Assembly (NCBI RefSeq): GCF_001854765.1
Contig: NZ_LJJE01000060.1
Location: 124,001 to 188,000 of the forward strand
Length of the DNA: 64,000 nucleotides
Direction of reading: 5' to 3'
Source: Vibrio sonorensis
GTDB taxonomy: Bacteria; Pseudomonadota; Gammaproteobacteria; Enterobacterales; Vibrionaceae
Below the pieces are notes generated by a model. The model ran no database searches, was not told where the DNA came from, and saw only the letters and a program-made list of their open reading frames with translations. The position numbers were made by a program, and so were the translations under genes. Positions 18,390 to 27,489 of the stretch are shown piece after piece (position 1 is the stretch's first letter; the number at the start of each line of letters is the position of its first letter).

Positions 18390-19154
18390 TTAGACTTTTG
18401 GCTCTTCTGGATCAGCCGCTGCTAGGTAGCGTCTTGCAAAGCCAACAAAATCATCCGGTGTTCTATCCAAATCACCAGCCGCAATAAAGATGTCGTAGTC
18501 AAAATAGGCTCTCTGATACCTCATGCGGTTTGCCAACATGGCCTGTAGGCCTTTGTATTTTTTCCCCGTTTCACTGGTGAAGTGAGATGAGTCTAGCACC
18601 ATATCTTCGAATTTAGTTTCGTCATTACTTTGTTTGGCCCCGAGGTAGAGCAGGGCTCTTTGACTCAAAAGAATCTCTGTTGTGATCCTAGGGCAGATGC
18701 TCTCTATGTAGGGGGAGTAGGACTTGAGTTTTATCCCAATCCAAGGCAGTGGCTCTTGCCATCCATCTTGCTGGTAATGACAGACGCCGATTTTACTAAT
18801 GTTGTTCCACTTAACTACCCATCCCCCTTTGAACAGATGCTGTTGAAAGTGCGTCGGGGTCAAAGTGTACTGCACAGTCCCTTTTCGAATCAGATAATAG
18901 CCAAACAAACCTGCGCAGAGAATTGCCGCCAATGTAAAAAGTAACTGGGGTAGTCCCGGAGCGAGGCTAAGTAGGAAGATGGCACCAACAAAAGAAAACG
19001 CAAGCACGACTCGCCCAAAAGTCGAACCAAAGTTGAGTGGTTGATGAACAAGATGCGTTGTTTCCATTTTTGTACCACGTTTTAACTGCAAGCCATTGAT
19101 ATTAAATACTGGTAACTGGGTAAAAAGATCACTTTTTAAATGTTCTAGTACCAT
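18390..19154 (-). CDS. DUF2982 family membrane protein
   Basis: A 254-residue protein with two adjacent transmembrane segments (about residues 46-66 and 69-88) followed by a soluble cytoplasmic domain. It matches the DUF2982 family of Vibrio and relatives in layout. The C-terminal end is rich in Asp, Tyr and Arg (YFDYDIFIAAGDLDRTPDDF). An internal ATG at 19067 (protein starting METTHL, 225 aa) is an alternative start; neither has a strong ribosome site. Function unknown. Confidence 0.7.
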   Translation of the reverse strand: MVLEHLKSDLFTQLPVFNINGLQLKRGTKMETTHLVHQPLNFGSTFGRVVLAFSFVGAIFLLSLAPGLPQLLFTLAAILCAGLFGYYLIRKGTVQYTLTPTHFQQHLFKGGWVVKWNNISKIGVCHYQQDGWQEPLPWIGIKLKSYSPYIESICPRITTEILLSQRALLYLGAKQSNDETKFEDMVLDSSHFTSETGKKYKGLQAMLANRMRYQRAYFDYDIFIAAGDLDRTPDDFVGFARRYLAAADPEEPKV

Positions 19155-19341
19155 GTATTTGTTCCGACCATCTTTTTAAAATAGCGTCACATGTGGCTAA
19201 TTTGTAGTCCATTTTGGTTATATCGCGCATTTTTAGCTCTTAATCCGCGTCGAAGTCTACAAATTGGTGCCATTTTTTGGTATAAATCGCGCTTCACATT
19301 TTGAGCACTGCGCCGTATGCAGTGAAATGGAGACCTATTCG

Positions 19342-19710
19342 ATGAGACTTGCTCATAAACGCAAAGTGCAGTCAAAGTTGCAAAAACGCATTAAAGCAAC
19401 TGTAGCCAGTGTTGAGAAAAAAGCTGTAGCTAAGCCAGTTGTAGAAAAGAAAGCGGCAGCTAAGCCAGTAGCAGAGAAACCAGCGGCAAAAACATCTGCT
19501 GTTTCACTAACACCAAAACAACAACAAGTGTTAGATATCGTTGCTGCAAATGCTGAAGGTATCAATCCAAAAGGTATCGGCCTAGCGGCTGGCCAAGAAG
19601 AAGCAAAAGCGGCTTCTTGGGCGACAGGCGCACTTAAGAAACTACTAGAAGAAAACCTAGTAGCTAAAGAGCAACAGTCCGGCAACAAAGTTATCTATAA
19701 AGCTCTTTAA
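19342..19710 (+). CDS. Lys/Ala-rich protein with C-terminal winged-helix-like domain
   Basis: A 122-residue basic protein. Residues 1-52 are an H1-like tail made of near-repeats of EKKA-AKPV; residues from about 54 on form a compact domain (LTPKQQQVLDIVAAN...EENLVAKEQQSG-KVIYKAL) with the helix pattern of a winged-helix DNA-binding fold. The ATG at 19342 has GGAG nine bases upstream and is preferred to the upstream in-frame start at 19264, whose extra residues look non-coding. The arrangement suggests a nucleoid or regulatory DNA-binding protein. No named family is claimed. Confidence 0.75.
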   Translation: MRLAHKRKVQSKLQKRIKATVASVEKKAVAKPVVEKKAAAKPVAEKPAAKTSAVSLTPKQQQVLDIVAANAEGINPKGIGLAAGQEEAKAASWATGALKKLLEENLVAKEQQSGNKVIYKAL

Positions 19711-19731
19711 TTCGCCACTGTACTCAATCTT

Positions 19732-19760
19732 AAGCCTCGCCATATAAAGCGGGGCTTTTT
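19732..19760 (+). terminator. Rho-independent terminator
   Basis: Stem AAGCCTCGC / GCGGGGCTT (one T-G pair) around an 8-base loop, then a run of T. Confidence 0.85.
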
Positions 19761-19912
19761 AGTACTTGTCGATTGTTCATTTGTCACAATTCTACAATAC
19801 TCTGTTAATTATTTCTCTAAAGTGCCACTACGTATTCCTCTTTTCTCTTTCATTTTCAATCTTGTCTAACTCTCTGAAAATAATAGTAATTAAAAGTTTT
19901 GACTAAATAGAT

Positions 19913-20018
19913 TACGTACAAATACGTACTGCTAACGTCTGTTGCATTAAAATTTAGCGATTTTGACTCAGTGTTCTCGCTGATGAATTTGCCTTATGGA
20001 TAGATCACTCTATACGTA
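19913..20018. promoter_or_regulatory. Upstream region of dctP with three TACGTA palindromes
   Basis: The 330 bases before dctP hold no gene. TACGTA occurs at 19913, 19923 and 20013, offsets of 10 and 90 bases, so all three fall on one face of the helix. They are candidate sites for the regulator encoded downstream of dctM. No clear sigma54 promoter is present. Confidence 0.3.
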
Positions 20019-20091
20019 TGGATAGTCAAGCTAGGCTGTCTCTAAATACAAAAGTACCCTGAAAGGTACCGAATAAGAGAAAGGAATAACT

Positions 20092-21213
20092 ATGAGTCTG
20101 ATCGATCGTTCACTGAAAAATGTGTTCAAAGGTGGTTTAGCTGCGATTGCGGCAACGCTACTTCTTACTGGTTGTGGCGAAGAGAAAGCGCAAGATACTC
20201 AAGCGGCTGCCAAACCGGAAAAAATCTACAAGTTAAAGCTCGCTGAAACTTGGGGTCCTAACTTCCCAGTTTTTGGTGATGCGACGAAGAACATGGCAGA
20301 AATGGCGAACAAGATGTCTAACGGTCGCCTAGTGATCACGATTGATTCAGCCAACAAACACAAAGCGCCATTAGGCATTTTCGATATGGTCAAATCTGGC
20401 CAGTACGATTTGGGCCACTCTGGTTCGTATTACTGGAAGGGCAAAGTACCAAATACACTTTATTTCACCTCTATGCCTTTTGGTATGACACCAGCAGAGC
20501 AATACGCTTGGTTCTATCACGGTGGTGGTATGGAGTTGATGGAGCAAGTTTACTCTCCTCATAACCTGCTTTCTTTCCCTGGCGGTAACACGGATATCCA
20601 GATGGGTGGTTGGTTCCAGAAAGAGATTAATACACTAGATGACCTGCAAGGCCTAAAAATGCGTATCCCAGGTTTTGCTGGTGAAATCCTTGCTGAGCTT
20701 GGCGCGAAACCAACGAACATCGCTCCGGGTGAGCTATATACCTCTCTTGAACGTCGCACAATTGACGCGCTTGAATGGGTTGGTCCTTCTTTAGACCTAC
20801 GTATGGGCTTCCACAAAATTGCCCCTTACTACTACACCGGTTGGCATGAGCCAGGTTCCGAGCTTCAGTTCTTAGTGAATAAAAAAGTCTGGCAAGACCT
20901 TCCAGAAGACCTTCGTGAAATCTTGCGTGTAGCAATGAGAACCGCTGCGTACGACATGTACACTCAAGCGACTCATGAAAGTGGTAAAAACTGGGTATCT
21001 ATCAAATCTGAGTACCCTGATGTAGAAGTAAAAGACTTCCCACCAGCGGTAATGCAAGCCATGCGTGACGCGAACAAACGCCTGCTCGCAAAGCATGCTG
21101 AGTCTGATGAACTTGCCAAGCAAATCCAGAAGTCTCAAGCGGATTACCTAAAACAAGTTCGCTCTTGGACAGATATCTCTCATAGAGCGTATCTGAATAG
21201 CCAAGCGCAATAG
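20092..21213 (+). CDS. dctP: TRAP transporter substrate-binding protein DctP
   Basis: A 373-residue periplasmic solute receptor for a TRAP transporter that imports an organic acid. The N-terminus is a lipoprotein signal with lipobox LLTGC near residues 26-30, so it is probably membrane-anchored. The core shows the DctP family carboxylate-binding region (LQGLKMRIPGFAGEIL, with the conserved Arg) and a WVGPSLDLRMGF segment typical of the keto-acid/mannitol-type branch rather than classical C4-dicarboxylate receptors; the substrate is thus uncertain. AAAGGA precedes the ATG. First gene of dctPQM. Confidence 0.9.
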   Translation: MSLIDRSLKNVFKGGLAAIAATLLLTGCGEEKAQDTQAAAKPEKIYKLKLAETWGPNFPVFGDATKNMAEMANKMSNGRLVITIDSANKHKAPLGIFDMVKSGQYDLGHSGSYYWKGKVPNTLYFTSMPFGMTPAEQYAWFYHGGGMELMEQVYSPHNLLSFPGGNTDIQMGGWFQKEINTLDDLQGLKMRIPGFAGEILAELGAKPTNIAPGELYTSLERRTIDALEWVGPSLDLRMGFHKIAPYYYTGWHEPGSELQFLVNKKVWQDLPEDLREILRVAMRTAAYDMYTQATHESGKNWVSIKSEYPDVEVKDFPPAVMQAMRDANKRLLAKHAESDELAKQIQKSQADYLKQVRSWTDISHRAYLNSQAQ

Positions 21214-21314
21214 TCTAGTGACAACGTCACTGGAAGCCCGAGAAAAACACAACTAAAAACGAGCTCCGCAGGTACGCCTAGCGGAGCCATATTTTGAATT
21301 CCATGGAGTAGGGA

Positions 21315-21854
21315 ATGAGAAGTCTTATTTACATCGAACGACTTTTTAACCGATTTGGCGACCTGTTGGGTTGGCTATCGAGTATTCTGTTTGTTCTTCT
21401 TTTAGCAAACGTAACGTATGACGTGATTATGCGTTATGCGTTTAATGATGTGTCAATTGCATTCCAAGAGATGGAGTGGCACCTTTTTTCCGCTGTCTTC
21501 TTACTGGGTGTTCCTTATGCCATTAAGGCGGGGGGGCACGTTCGAGTTGACCTTTTTTACGAGCGTTTGTCGCACAAAGCTCAAGCGATCATCGACTTGC
21601 TCGGTACGCTATTTTTCCTACTTCCTTTTTGTTTGCTAGTGACTTGGTATGGTATCGACTTTGCCAAAGAGAGCTACGCCTTAGGAGAGACGTCGGGCGA
21701 CCCGGGCGGTTTGCCATATCGCTGGATTATTAAATCGATGATCCCACTCTCTTTCTTATTTATGGCGATCAGTGGTGTTGGCTTAATTCTTCATTCACTA
21801 AACAAAATTTTCAATCCACACCTGCTTCATATACGCAGTGAAAGCAATCATTAA
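21315..21854 (+). CDS. dctQ: TRAP transporter small permease DctQ
   Basis: A 179-residue inner-membrane protein with four transmembrane segments, the usual DctQ layout. Family motifs include NVTYDVIMRYAFN in the first part and GDPGGLPYRW before the last helices. GGAG precedes the ATG. It lies between dctP and dctM in the standard order and couples the receptor to the large permease. Confidence 0.9.
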   Translation: MRSLIYIERLFNRFGDLLGWLSSILFVLLLANVTYDVIMRYAFNDVSIAFQEMEWHLFSAVFLLGVPYAIKAGGHVRVDLFYERLSHKAQAIIDLLGTLFFLLPFCLLVTWYGIDFAKESYALGETSGDPGGLPYRWIIKSMIPLSFLFMAISGVGLILHSLNKIFNPHLLHIRSESNH

Positions 21855-21867
21855 GAGGTAGTTTGCA

Positions 21868-23151
21868 ATGATCGGTATTGTGATGTTTTTTGTCGCCCTG
21901 TTTGCACTGCTGCTGGGCTTTCCTGTAGCGTTTACCTTTGGTGGTATCGCACTTATCTTTGGCGTTTGGGCTGAAGGCATGGATATGTTTGCCTTTATGC
22001 CATATCGAATCCAATCCATTATGGAAAATACAGTTTTGATGGCGGTACCGCTATTTGTATTTATGGGGTTGGTACTTCAAAAGACTCGATTAGCAGAACA
22101 ACTGCTTGAATCTATGGGTCGACTGTTTGGTGGTGTTCGAGGTGGTATTGCTATCTCGACTGTACTAGTGGGCGCGTTACTTGCTGCGTCGACGGGTGTT
22201 GTTGGGGCATCAGTAGTGGCTATGGGGCTTATCTCTTTGCCAGTGATGCTGAAATATAACTACGACAAGGGGCTTGCCTGCGGAACCATTTGTGCCTCAG
22301 GCACATTGGGCCAGATTATTCCTCCTTCGATAGTTCTGATTCTACTCGGTGATGTTTTAGGTGTACCTGTCGGCGACCTATTCCAAGCGGCTATTTGGCC
22401 AGGTTTGGTATTGGTTGGCGCTTATGTCGTTTACATACTGATATATGCCAAGCTTAACCCTGAAGCGGCTGCTCCGATTGAGAGAGACGAATCGGTTAGC
22501 CGTAAACAAGAAGTCATTGCGGCGATGAAAGCTATCGTGCCACCTTTGGCACTGATTGTTGTTGTACTCGGTTCTATCTTTGCCGGTGTCGCGACGCCGA
22601 CTGAATCTGCGGCATTAGGCGGTGCGGGAGCCATTGTACTGGCAGTTCTCTACAAGCAGTTTAGTTGGGGTATGGTTTACGACTCAGCCAAAGAGACCGT
22701 AAAAGTAACAGCAATGGTTTTCGCTATTCTTCTCGGCGCAACCGCGTTCTCTATGGCCTTTACCTATACAGGTGGCGATCACCTTGTCGAACAATGGATG
22801 CTGCAAATTCCGGGTGAAAAGTGGGGCTTCTTAATTATCACTATGTTGGTTATTTTGGTGCTGGGTTTCTTTATCGACTTCGTAGAAATCTGTTTCATCA
22901 TAGTGCCAATACTTGCACCCGTTGCTGAGCTTATGGGTATCAATATGACTTGGTTTGCCATTTTGGTAGCAATGAACTTACAAACCTCGTTTTTGACGCC
23001 ACCGTTTGGCTTTAGTCTTTTCTATCTCAAGGGTGTCGCTCCAGCTGGTGTGAAGACAAGTGACATTTATCGGGGTGTGATGCCCTTTATCGCGATTCAA
23101 ATATTGGTACTCGCGTCGTTGTTGATCTTCCCTCAATTTTACGGAATGTGA
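21868..23151 (+). CDS. dctM: TRAP transporter large permease DctM
   Basis: A 427-residue sodium-coupled permease with about 12 transmembrane segments. Characteristic DctM blocks are visible: LGFPVAFTFGGIALIFG, VPLFVFMG, STGVVGASVVAMG, CASGTLGQIIPPSI, ATPTESAALG and LQTSFLTPPFGFSLFYLKG. Thirteen bases separate it from dctQ, with GAGG as ribosome site. A 13-bp hairpin terminator separates it from the regulatory genes. Confidence 0.95.
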   Translation: MIGIVMFFVALFALLLGFPVAFTFGGIALIFGVWAEGMDMFAFMPYRIQSIMENTVLMAVPLFVFMGLVLQKTRLAEQLLESMGRLFGGVRGGIAISTVLVGALLAASTGVVGASVVAMGLISLPVMLKYNYDKGLACGTICASGTLGQIIPPSIVLILLGDVLGVPVGDLFQAAIWPGLVLVGAYVVYILIYAKLNPEAAAPIERDESVSRKQEVIAAMKAIVPPLALIVVVLGSIFAGVATPTESAALGGAGAIVLAVLYKQFSWGMVYDSAKETVKVTAMVFAILLGATAFSMAFTYTGGDHLVEQWMLQIPGEKWGFLIITMLVILVLGFFIDFVEICFIIVPILAPVAELMGINMTWFAILVAMNLQTSFLTPPFGFSLFYLKGVAPAGVKTSDIYRGVMPFIAIQILVLASLLIFPQFYGM

Positions 23152-23190
23152 TCATTTTGCAACATAAATGAGACAACTAGTGATAAAGTG

Positions 23191-23224
23191 AACTGCTCTT
23201 TGTAATAACAAAGGGCAGTTTTTT
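23191..23224 (+). terminator. Rho-independent terminator after dctM
   Basis: Thirteen-base stem starting AACTGCTCTTTGT (one T-G pair) around AATA, followed by a T run. Confidence 0.88.
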
Positions 23225-23241
23225 ACGTTTGAGGAGAAGGA

Positions 23242-25227
23242 ATGCCTCTTAAAGCAAAACTTATTTTGCTGAGTTTGGTCCCGTTGCTGTTGGTGACCGT
23301 TAGCATTAGCTGGATCGCGATTTATCAGGCCAAGACTTTGGGGGATCGCGAGGTAGCCATTTTTCACAGCTCATTGATCAAATCTAAAGAGACCGCGCTT
23401 AAAGACAGTGTCGACTTGGCATTTGACGCTATCTCTCACGTATACAACGACCCCGATCTCGATACGGAAACCGCCCAACAGGAAGTCAAATCAATATTAA
23501 CAAAATTGCGTTATGGCAAAGATGGCTATTTCTTTGCGTATGACACCAATGGACTTAACCTTGTGCACCCCATCTTGCCTGAACTCGTCGGGCAGAATTT
23601 GCACGAGCTTCAAGACAGCAACGGTGACTACCTCATTCAAGAACTGCTCCATGCAGCCCAGTCAGGAGGCGGTTATCACCAGTATCTATGGCAAAAACCA
23701 TCCAGTGGTGAAACGGTATTAAAATTGAGTTATGCCGCTTGGTTGGACAAATGGGGCTGGATGATTGGCACGGGACTTTACATTGAAGATGTGCACACTG
23801 AAATTGCGACCATGCAAACGGCCATTAACGACAATATTGAAACAACGTTTTTTAGTTTAATCGTGATATTGATTGTTACCGTAGCGGTGATCTTGGTGAT
23901 TACGTTGGCGATAAATCTACACGAACATAAAATTGCCGATAGAAGTTTAAAAGAGTTGGCCCACAAAACCGTTATGTTCCAAGAAGATGAGAAAAAGTAT
24001 CTCGCTAGAGAATTACACGATGGCATTAACCAGCTTCTTGTTTCCAGTAAATGCCATCTCGATCTGCTTGGCCATAAAATCCAAGAAGACGGGTTAAAAG
24101 TTCACGTAGATAAATCGCTCAACTCGTTGACCACGGCAATAAATGAAGTGCGCCATATCTCACACAAGTTAAGGCCAAGCGCCCTAGATGATATTGGTCT
24201 TGAAGCGGCATTAAACTCTTTGTTGCAAGACTACCGTTCTCATTCTGGCGTCGAATTAGAAATTCTTCTCAGTACCCAACCGGGTAAACTAAAATCAGAA
24301 GTAGCTACCACACTGTATCGAGTGGTACAGGAGTCGATTACAAACATTGAGAAGCACGCTAGTGCAAGTAAAGTAACCGTATCAGTGCAGCAAATGGGCA
24401 ATATGCTTCAATTGCTGGTTCGTGATGATGGGGTGGGGTTTCACCCATCTGAGGCGCTGAGACGCAATGGAATAGGGCTGCGCAATATGAGAGAGCGCGT
24501 CGAGTTTATCGGCGGTGATTTTGAGTTGTTGAGTGAGCCAGGATTTGGAACGGAAATAACCGTGTTGTTGAAATTGGATGGATTGGTGTATGGTAGCCCG
24601 ATTAGCGTAGTGATTGTAGATGACCACCAAGTTGTGCTGGACGGTTTTATTGCTAGGTTGGAGCTAGAAAGCGATATAGAGGTGATTGGTACCGCCAGCA
24701 ACGGTGTAGAAGCTGTTGAAGTGGTAAACAAGTTTAAGCCCGATGTGGTCTTGATGGATGTCAGTATGCCCATTATGAACGGTATTGAAGCAACGGCTTT
24801 AATCAAAGAAGAGCACCCCGAAGTGCGAGTACTAATGCTAACCATGCACGATAACCGAGAATACATCATGAAAGTGATGCAAGCGGGGGCGGTTGGCTAC
24901 ATGCTTAAAGATATCTCGGCTGAAAAAATGGTACAGGCGATTAAAACGGTGAATCAAGGTTCGACCTATTTTTGTGAGTCCGTTACTCAGACTCTGTTTA
25001 CCCAAGAAATTGCGCCAGCAGCACCAAAGTCAAACCCGTTAAGTCGACGGGAGGAGTCGGTGCTCAAAATGGTGGCACAAGGTCATAGCAGTAAAAAAAT
25101 TGCTTCCTTGCTCGATATCAGTTATCGAACCGTGGAAACCCACCGACAGAACATTAAGCACAAGCTGGATCTTCACAGTACCGCTCAACTTGCGACTTAT
25201 GCAGTAGAAAATGGTTTGGTGGACTAA
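23242..25227 (+). CDS. Sensor histidine kinase joined to a NarL-type response regulator
   Basis: As written, one 661-residue protein: transmembrane segment (about 5-28), single Cache sensor domain (about 45-185), second transmembrane segment (about 200-225), HisKA_3 with ARELHDGINQ (phospho-acceptor His259), HATPase (NGIGLRNMRERVE), then a receiver domain (acceptor Asp506 in MDVSMP) and a LuxR/NarL helix-turn-helix (about 600-655). The linker between ATPase and receiver is only about five residues. Adding one A after base 24595 would end the kinase at a TAG (24603-24605) and start a separate regulator at the ATG 24590, so two overlapping genes are more likely than a true fusion. It follows dctPQM and presumably senses the transported substrate. 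Confidence 0.9.
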   Translation: MPLKAKLILLSLVPLLLVTVSISWIAIYQAKTLGDREVAIFHSSLIKSKETALKDSVDLAFDAISHVYNDPDLDTETAQQEVKSILTKLRYGKDGYFFAYDTNGLNLVHPILPELVGQNLHELQDSNGDYLIQELLHAAQSGGGYHQYLWQKPSSGETVLKLSYAAWLDKWGWMIGTGLYIEDVHTEIATMQTAINDNIETTFFSLIVILIVTVAVILVITLAINLHEHKIADRSLKELAHKTVMFQEDEKKYLARELHDGINQLLVSSKCHLDLLGHKIQEDGLKVHVDKSLNSLTTAINEVRHISHKLRPSALDDIGLEAALNSLLQDYRSHSGVELEILLSTQPGKLKSEVATTLYRVVQESITNIEKHASASKVTVSVQQMGNMLQLLVRDDGVGFHPSEALRRNGIGLRNMRERVEFIGGDFELLSEPGFGTEITVLLKLDGLVYGSPISVVIVDDHQVVLDGFIARLELESDIEVIGTASNGVEAVEVVNKFKPDVVLMDVSMPIMNGIEATALIKEEHPEVRVLMLTMHDNREYIMKVMQAGAVGYMLKDISAEKMVQAIKTVNQGSTYFCESVTQTLFTQEIAPAAPKSNPLSRREESVLKMVAQGHSSKKIASLLDISYRTVETHRQNIKHKLDLHSTAQLATYAVENGLVD

Positions 25228-25229
25228 TC

Positions 25230-25568
25230 ATGTTTCGCAATGACTACGATGACTATCACGTGCATGTCTATTTTGACAAAGAGACGCTTTTGCACGCTAA
25301 GGCGCTTTATCAATCTATCGGTGAACAATGGGCGCTACCGCTGGGCCGATTGCACGAGCGCAACGTAGGCCCACACCCCAAGTGGAGCTTTCAGGTGAGC
25401 GTCGATAAAGGTCACTTTGAAAATGTCGTTGAGTGGCTTGATGAACATCGAAATGGTTTAACGGTTTTTATTCATGCCAGTACAGGGAACGCCCTGAAGG
25501 ATCACACTGAGCACGTCTATTGGTTGGGCGAACCCGTTGCACTGAATTTAGATATCTTCAATGAATAA
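25230..25568 (+). CDS. DOPA 4,5-dioxygenase family protein
   Basis: A 112-residue small protein of the DOPA 4,5-dioxygenase family, a non-haem iron fold. Diagnostic blocks are YHVHVYFD near the N-terminus, VGPHPKWSFQV in the middle, and HASTGNALKDHTEH near the end; the histidines in these blocks form the presumed metal site. It begins two bases after the kinase/regulator stop, so it is co-transcribed. The natural substrate in bacteria is unknown; a catechol-type compound is only an analogy. Confidence 0.88.
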   Translation: MFRNDYDDYHVHVYFDKETLLHAKALYQSIGEQWALPLGRLHERNVGPHPKWSFQVSVDKGHFENVVEWLDEHRNGLTVFIHASTGNALKDHTEHVYWLGEPVALNLDIFNE

Positions 25569-25679
25569 GTAAGGCCAATAAAGTTGTAAAAATTCGCGCC
25601 TTGTCTTAGTGCAGTTTCGTTTTGTTGCCTAAACTTATACGCAGCGATAAAAGCGCTGTTCGTTTTTGGGGTTAGGGAA

Positions 25680-26822
25680 ATGGAATTTACACAATATCAG
25701 CAAGGGATAACTTTTTATCATCACGCGGAGTCACTAAACGAGCAGATGCACTCCATTCAAGGGAGAATGCAAGCTCATGTCGCCGACTTAGACAGGGTGT
25801 CGTTTGCGCTTTACGACAGCGACGCAGACATGTTGAGAACCTATGCTGATAGCACCTTTCTCAGTCTCGAAAAGGCACATTACGAAGCACCGCTGGATTC
25901 ACTCCCAACCCTAAAGAAGTGTGTCGAAAGCAAGCAACCTAGGATTCTTTCCAGTCTTACACACATTCCCCCTTCTCGACATGTCAGCATGCTTATTGAA
26001 AGCGGCTTTCGCTCTAGCGCTGCGATCCCGTGTTTTCGAGATAGTGATTTTATCGGATTTGTTTTTTTAAACTCCTATCGAGAAAGTGCCTTTGACATCG
26101 AAATCATCCATGACCTTAAGCCCTATATCGATATGGTAGCGTTTTCTGTCATTTCGGAGTGTCAAATCGTCTGGTCTATTTCTCACTATGCCGAGCAGGT
26201 TCAAAAGTTGGCACCGTGCTATCACAAAGAGTCTCAAGCACATAAAGAAAGAGTGTCGGCTTACACCCGGATTATTGCTAATCACGTGGCTTATCTGCAT
26301 GGTTTTGACGATGAAACCATAGAGCACTTAAGCATGTTTGCGCAGTTCCACGACTTGGGTAAAACGCGTCTTCCAGTCACTTTGCTTTGTAAAGAGTCGC
26401 CCTTAACGACTCAAGAAGTGGTGGCAATGCAAAGTCACATTGGACACGGCTTAGATATTATTGATGAAGCGTTAGCTAGGCTAGGGCATCCACAGCACCC
26501 TTGTATTCAGCTACTTAGTGAGATCATGGCCCATCATCACGAGTTTATGGATGGTTCCGGTTACCCTAACCACCTTCGCGGTGAAGAGATTCCAATTGCT
26601 GCTCGTATTGTTGCGGTCGCCAACGTATTTGACGCCATGACAACGCACAAGCCTTATCGACAAGCTTGTGATGTCCCACATGCATTGTTAGAGATGGAAA
26701 AAATGGTGAATCAAGGCAAGTTGGACAGGGAATGTGTCAATGCCCTTAGAGAAGCGCAAAGTGATGTTGAAGCTCTGTTGATTAAATATCCAGAATTCGA
26801 CCCCAAAGATGGCTTTTATTAA
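25680..26822 (+). CDS. GAF-like / HD-GYP cyclic-di-GMP phosphodiesterase
   Basis: A 380-residue cytosolic protein with a GAF-like sensor domain (about residues 20-160) and a C-terminal HD-GYP domain. The HD pair is at about residues 224-225 (FHDLGKTRLP), followed by the HHHEFMDGSGYP block and the DAMTTHKPYR motif, all consistent with an active metal site. HD-GYP enzymes hydrolyse cyclic-di-GMP to GMP. It is monocistronic, lying between the TRAP regulatory genes and dps. Ligand of the sensor domain is unknown. Confidence 0.9.
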   Translation: MEFTQYQQGITFYHHAESLNEQMHSIQGRMQAHVADLDRVSFALYDSDADMLRTYADSTFLSLEKAHYEAPLDSLPTLKKCVESKQPRILSSLTHIPPSRHVSMLIESGFRSSAAIPCFRDSDFIGFVFLNSYRESAFDIEIIHDLKPYIDMVAFSVISECQIVWSISHYAEQVQKLAPCYHKESQAHKERVSAYTRIIANHVAYLHGFDDETIEHLSMFAQFHDLGKTRLPVTLLCKESPLTTQEVVAMQSHIGHGLDIIDEALARLGHPQHPCIQLLSEIMAHHHEFMDGSGYPNHLRGEEIPIAARIVAVANVFDAMTTHKPYRQACDVPHALLEMEKMVNQGKLDRECVNALREAQSDVEALLIKYPEFDPKDGFY

Positions 26823-26924
26823 AAGGTATTTGCTATCAATACTATAGTTTTAATCTAATATACCTATCAAACGTTTGGGTTTAAAGTGACTCCATAGCGC
26901 AACAAAAGCAACTGGAGAGAGACT

Positions 26925-27401
26925 ATGACTAACCGCACAAACTTTATCGGGCTAAACCAACAAGACGCTAACCAACTGAGTGTTCAACTCAACGCCTTAC
27001 TCGCCAATTATCAAGTGTTGTACATGAACACTCGTGGCTACCATTGGAACATCAAGGGACAAGCTTTCTTTGAGCTTCACGTTAAGTTTGAAGAGATATA
27101 CACGGATCTTCAAACCAAGATTGATGAGTTGGCAGAACGAGTTCTCACCCTAGGAGCGACACCGGAGCACAGCTTCTCGTCCTATTTAAAGAACAGCGAA
27201 ATCAAAGAGCATCAGAATGCAACTCAAGGTGTTGAATGCGTTCAGGGACTGGTGGACGGCTTTAGCAAACTCGTTACTCAGCAAAGATCAGTTCTTGCTG
27301 CAGCAGCAGAGGTAGACGATGAGGGTACCGCTTCTCAAATGGGCGATTACATTCGCGAACAAGAAAAACTGCTTTGGATGTTAAACGCCTATCTACAATA
27401 A
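26925..27401 (+). CDS. dps: Dps family ferritin-like DNA-protection protein
   Basis: A 158-residue four-helix-bundle protein forming dodecamers that oxidise and store iron and protect DNA. Ferroxidase-site residues are seen in NTRGYHWNIKG and in the FELHVKFEEIYTDLQTKIDELAER helix (positions of His, Asp and Glu). There is no lysine-rich N-terminal tail of the E. coli type. A strong GGAGAGAG ribosome site precedes the ATG. Immediately downstream begins a LexA box, so it abuts an SOS-controlled gene. Confidence 0.92.
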   Translation: MTNRTNFIGLNQQDANQLSVQLNALLANYQVLYMNTRGYHWNIKGQAFFELHVKFEEIYTDLQTKIDELAERVLTLGATPEHSFSSYLKNSEIKEHQNATQGVECVQGLVDGFSKLVTQQRSVLAAAAEVDDEGTASQMGDYIREQEKLLWMLNAYLQ

Positions 27402-27402
27402 A

Positions 27403-27423
27403 TACTGTATAAAATAACAGTTA
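27403..27423 (+). promoter_or_regulatory. LexA (SOS) box 1
   Basis: CTG-N10-CAG palindrome (CTGTATAAAATAACAG) with flanking TA on the left, close to the LexA consensus; two bases after the dps stop. Confidence 0.85.
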
Positions 27424-27427
27424 TTTG

Positions 27428-27456
27428 TTGACAGATTTAGGAAAGTTGAATACTGT
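27428..27456 (+). promoter_or_regulatory. Sigma70 promoter of the SOS gene
   Basis: TTGACA -35 at 27428-27433 and TACTGT -10 at 27451-27456 with exactly 17 bases between. The -10 hexamer is the left arm of LexA box 2. Confidence 0.75.
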
Positions 27457-27471
27457 TTAAATATACAGTTA
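27451..27471 (+). promoter_or_regulatory. LexA (SOS) box 2
   Basis: CTG-N10-CAG palindrome (CTGTTTAAATATACAG) within TACTGT...CAGTTA, nineteen bases before the start codon and overlapping the -10 element. The centre-to-centre distance from box 1 is 48 bases. Confidence 0.88.
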
Positions 27472-27489
27472 GACTCAAAGGAGAAAATT

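Noticed and set aside
19353..19688. 111-residue minus-strand frame
   Set aside because: Shadow of the Lys/Ala-rich gene on the plus strand.
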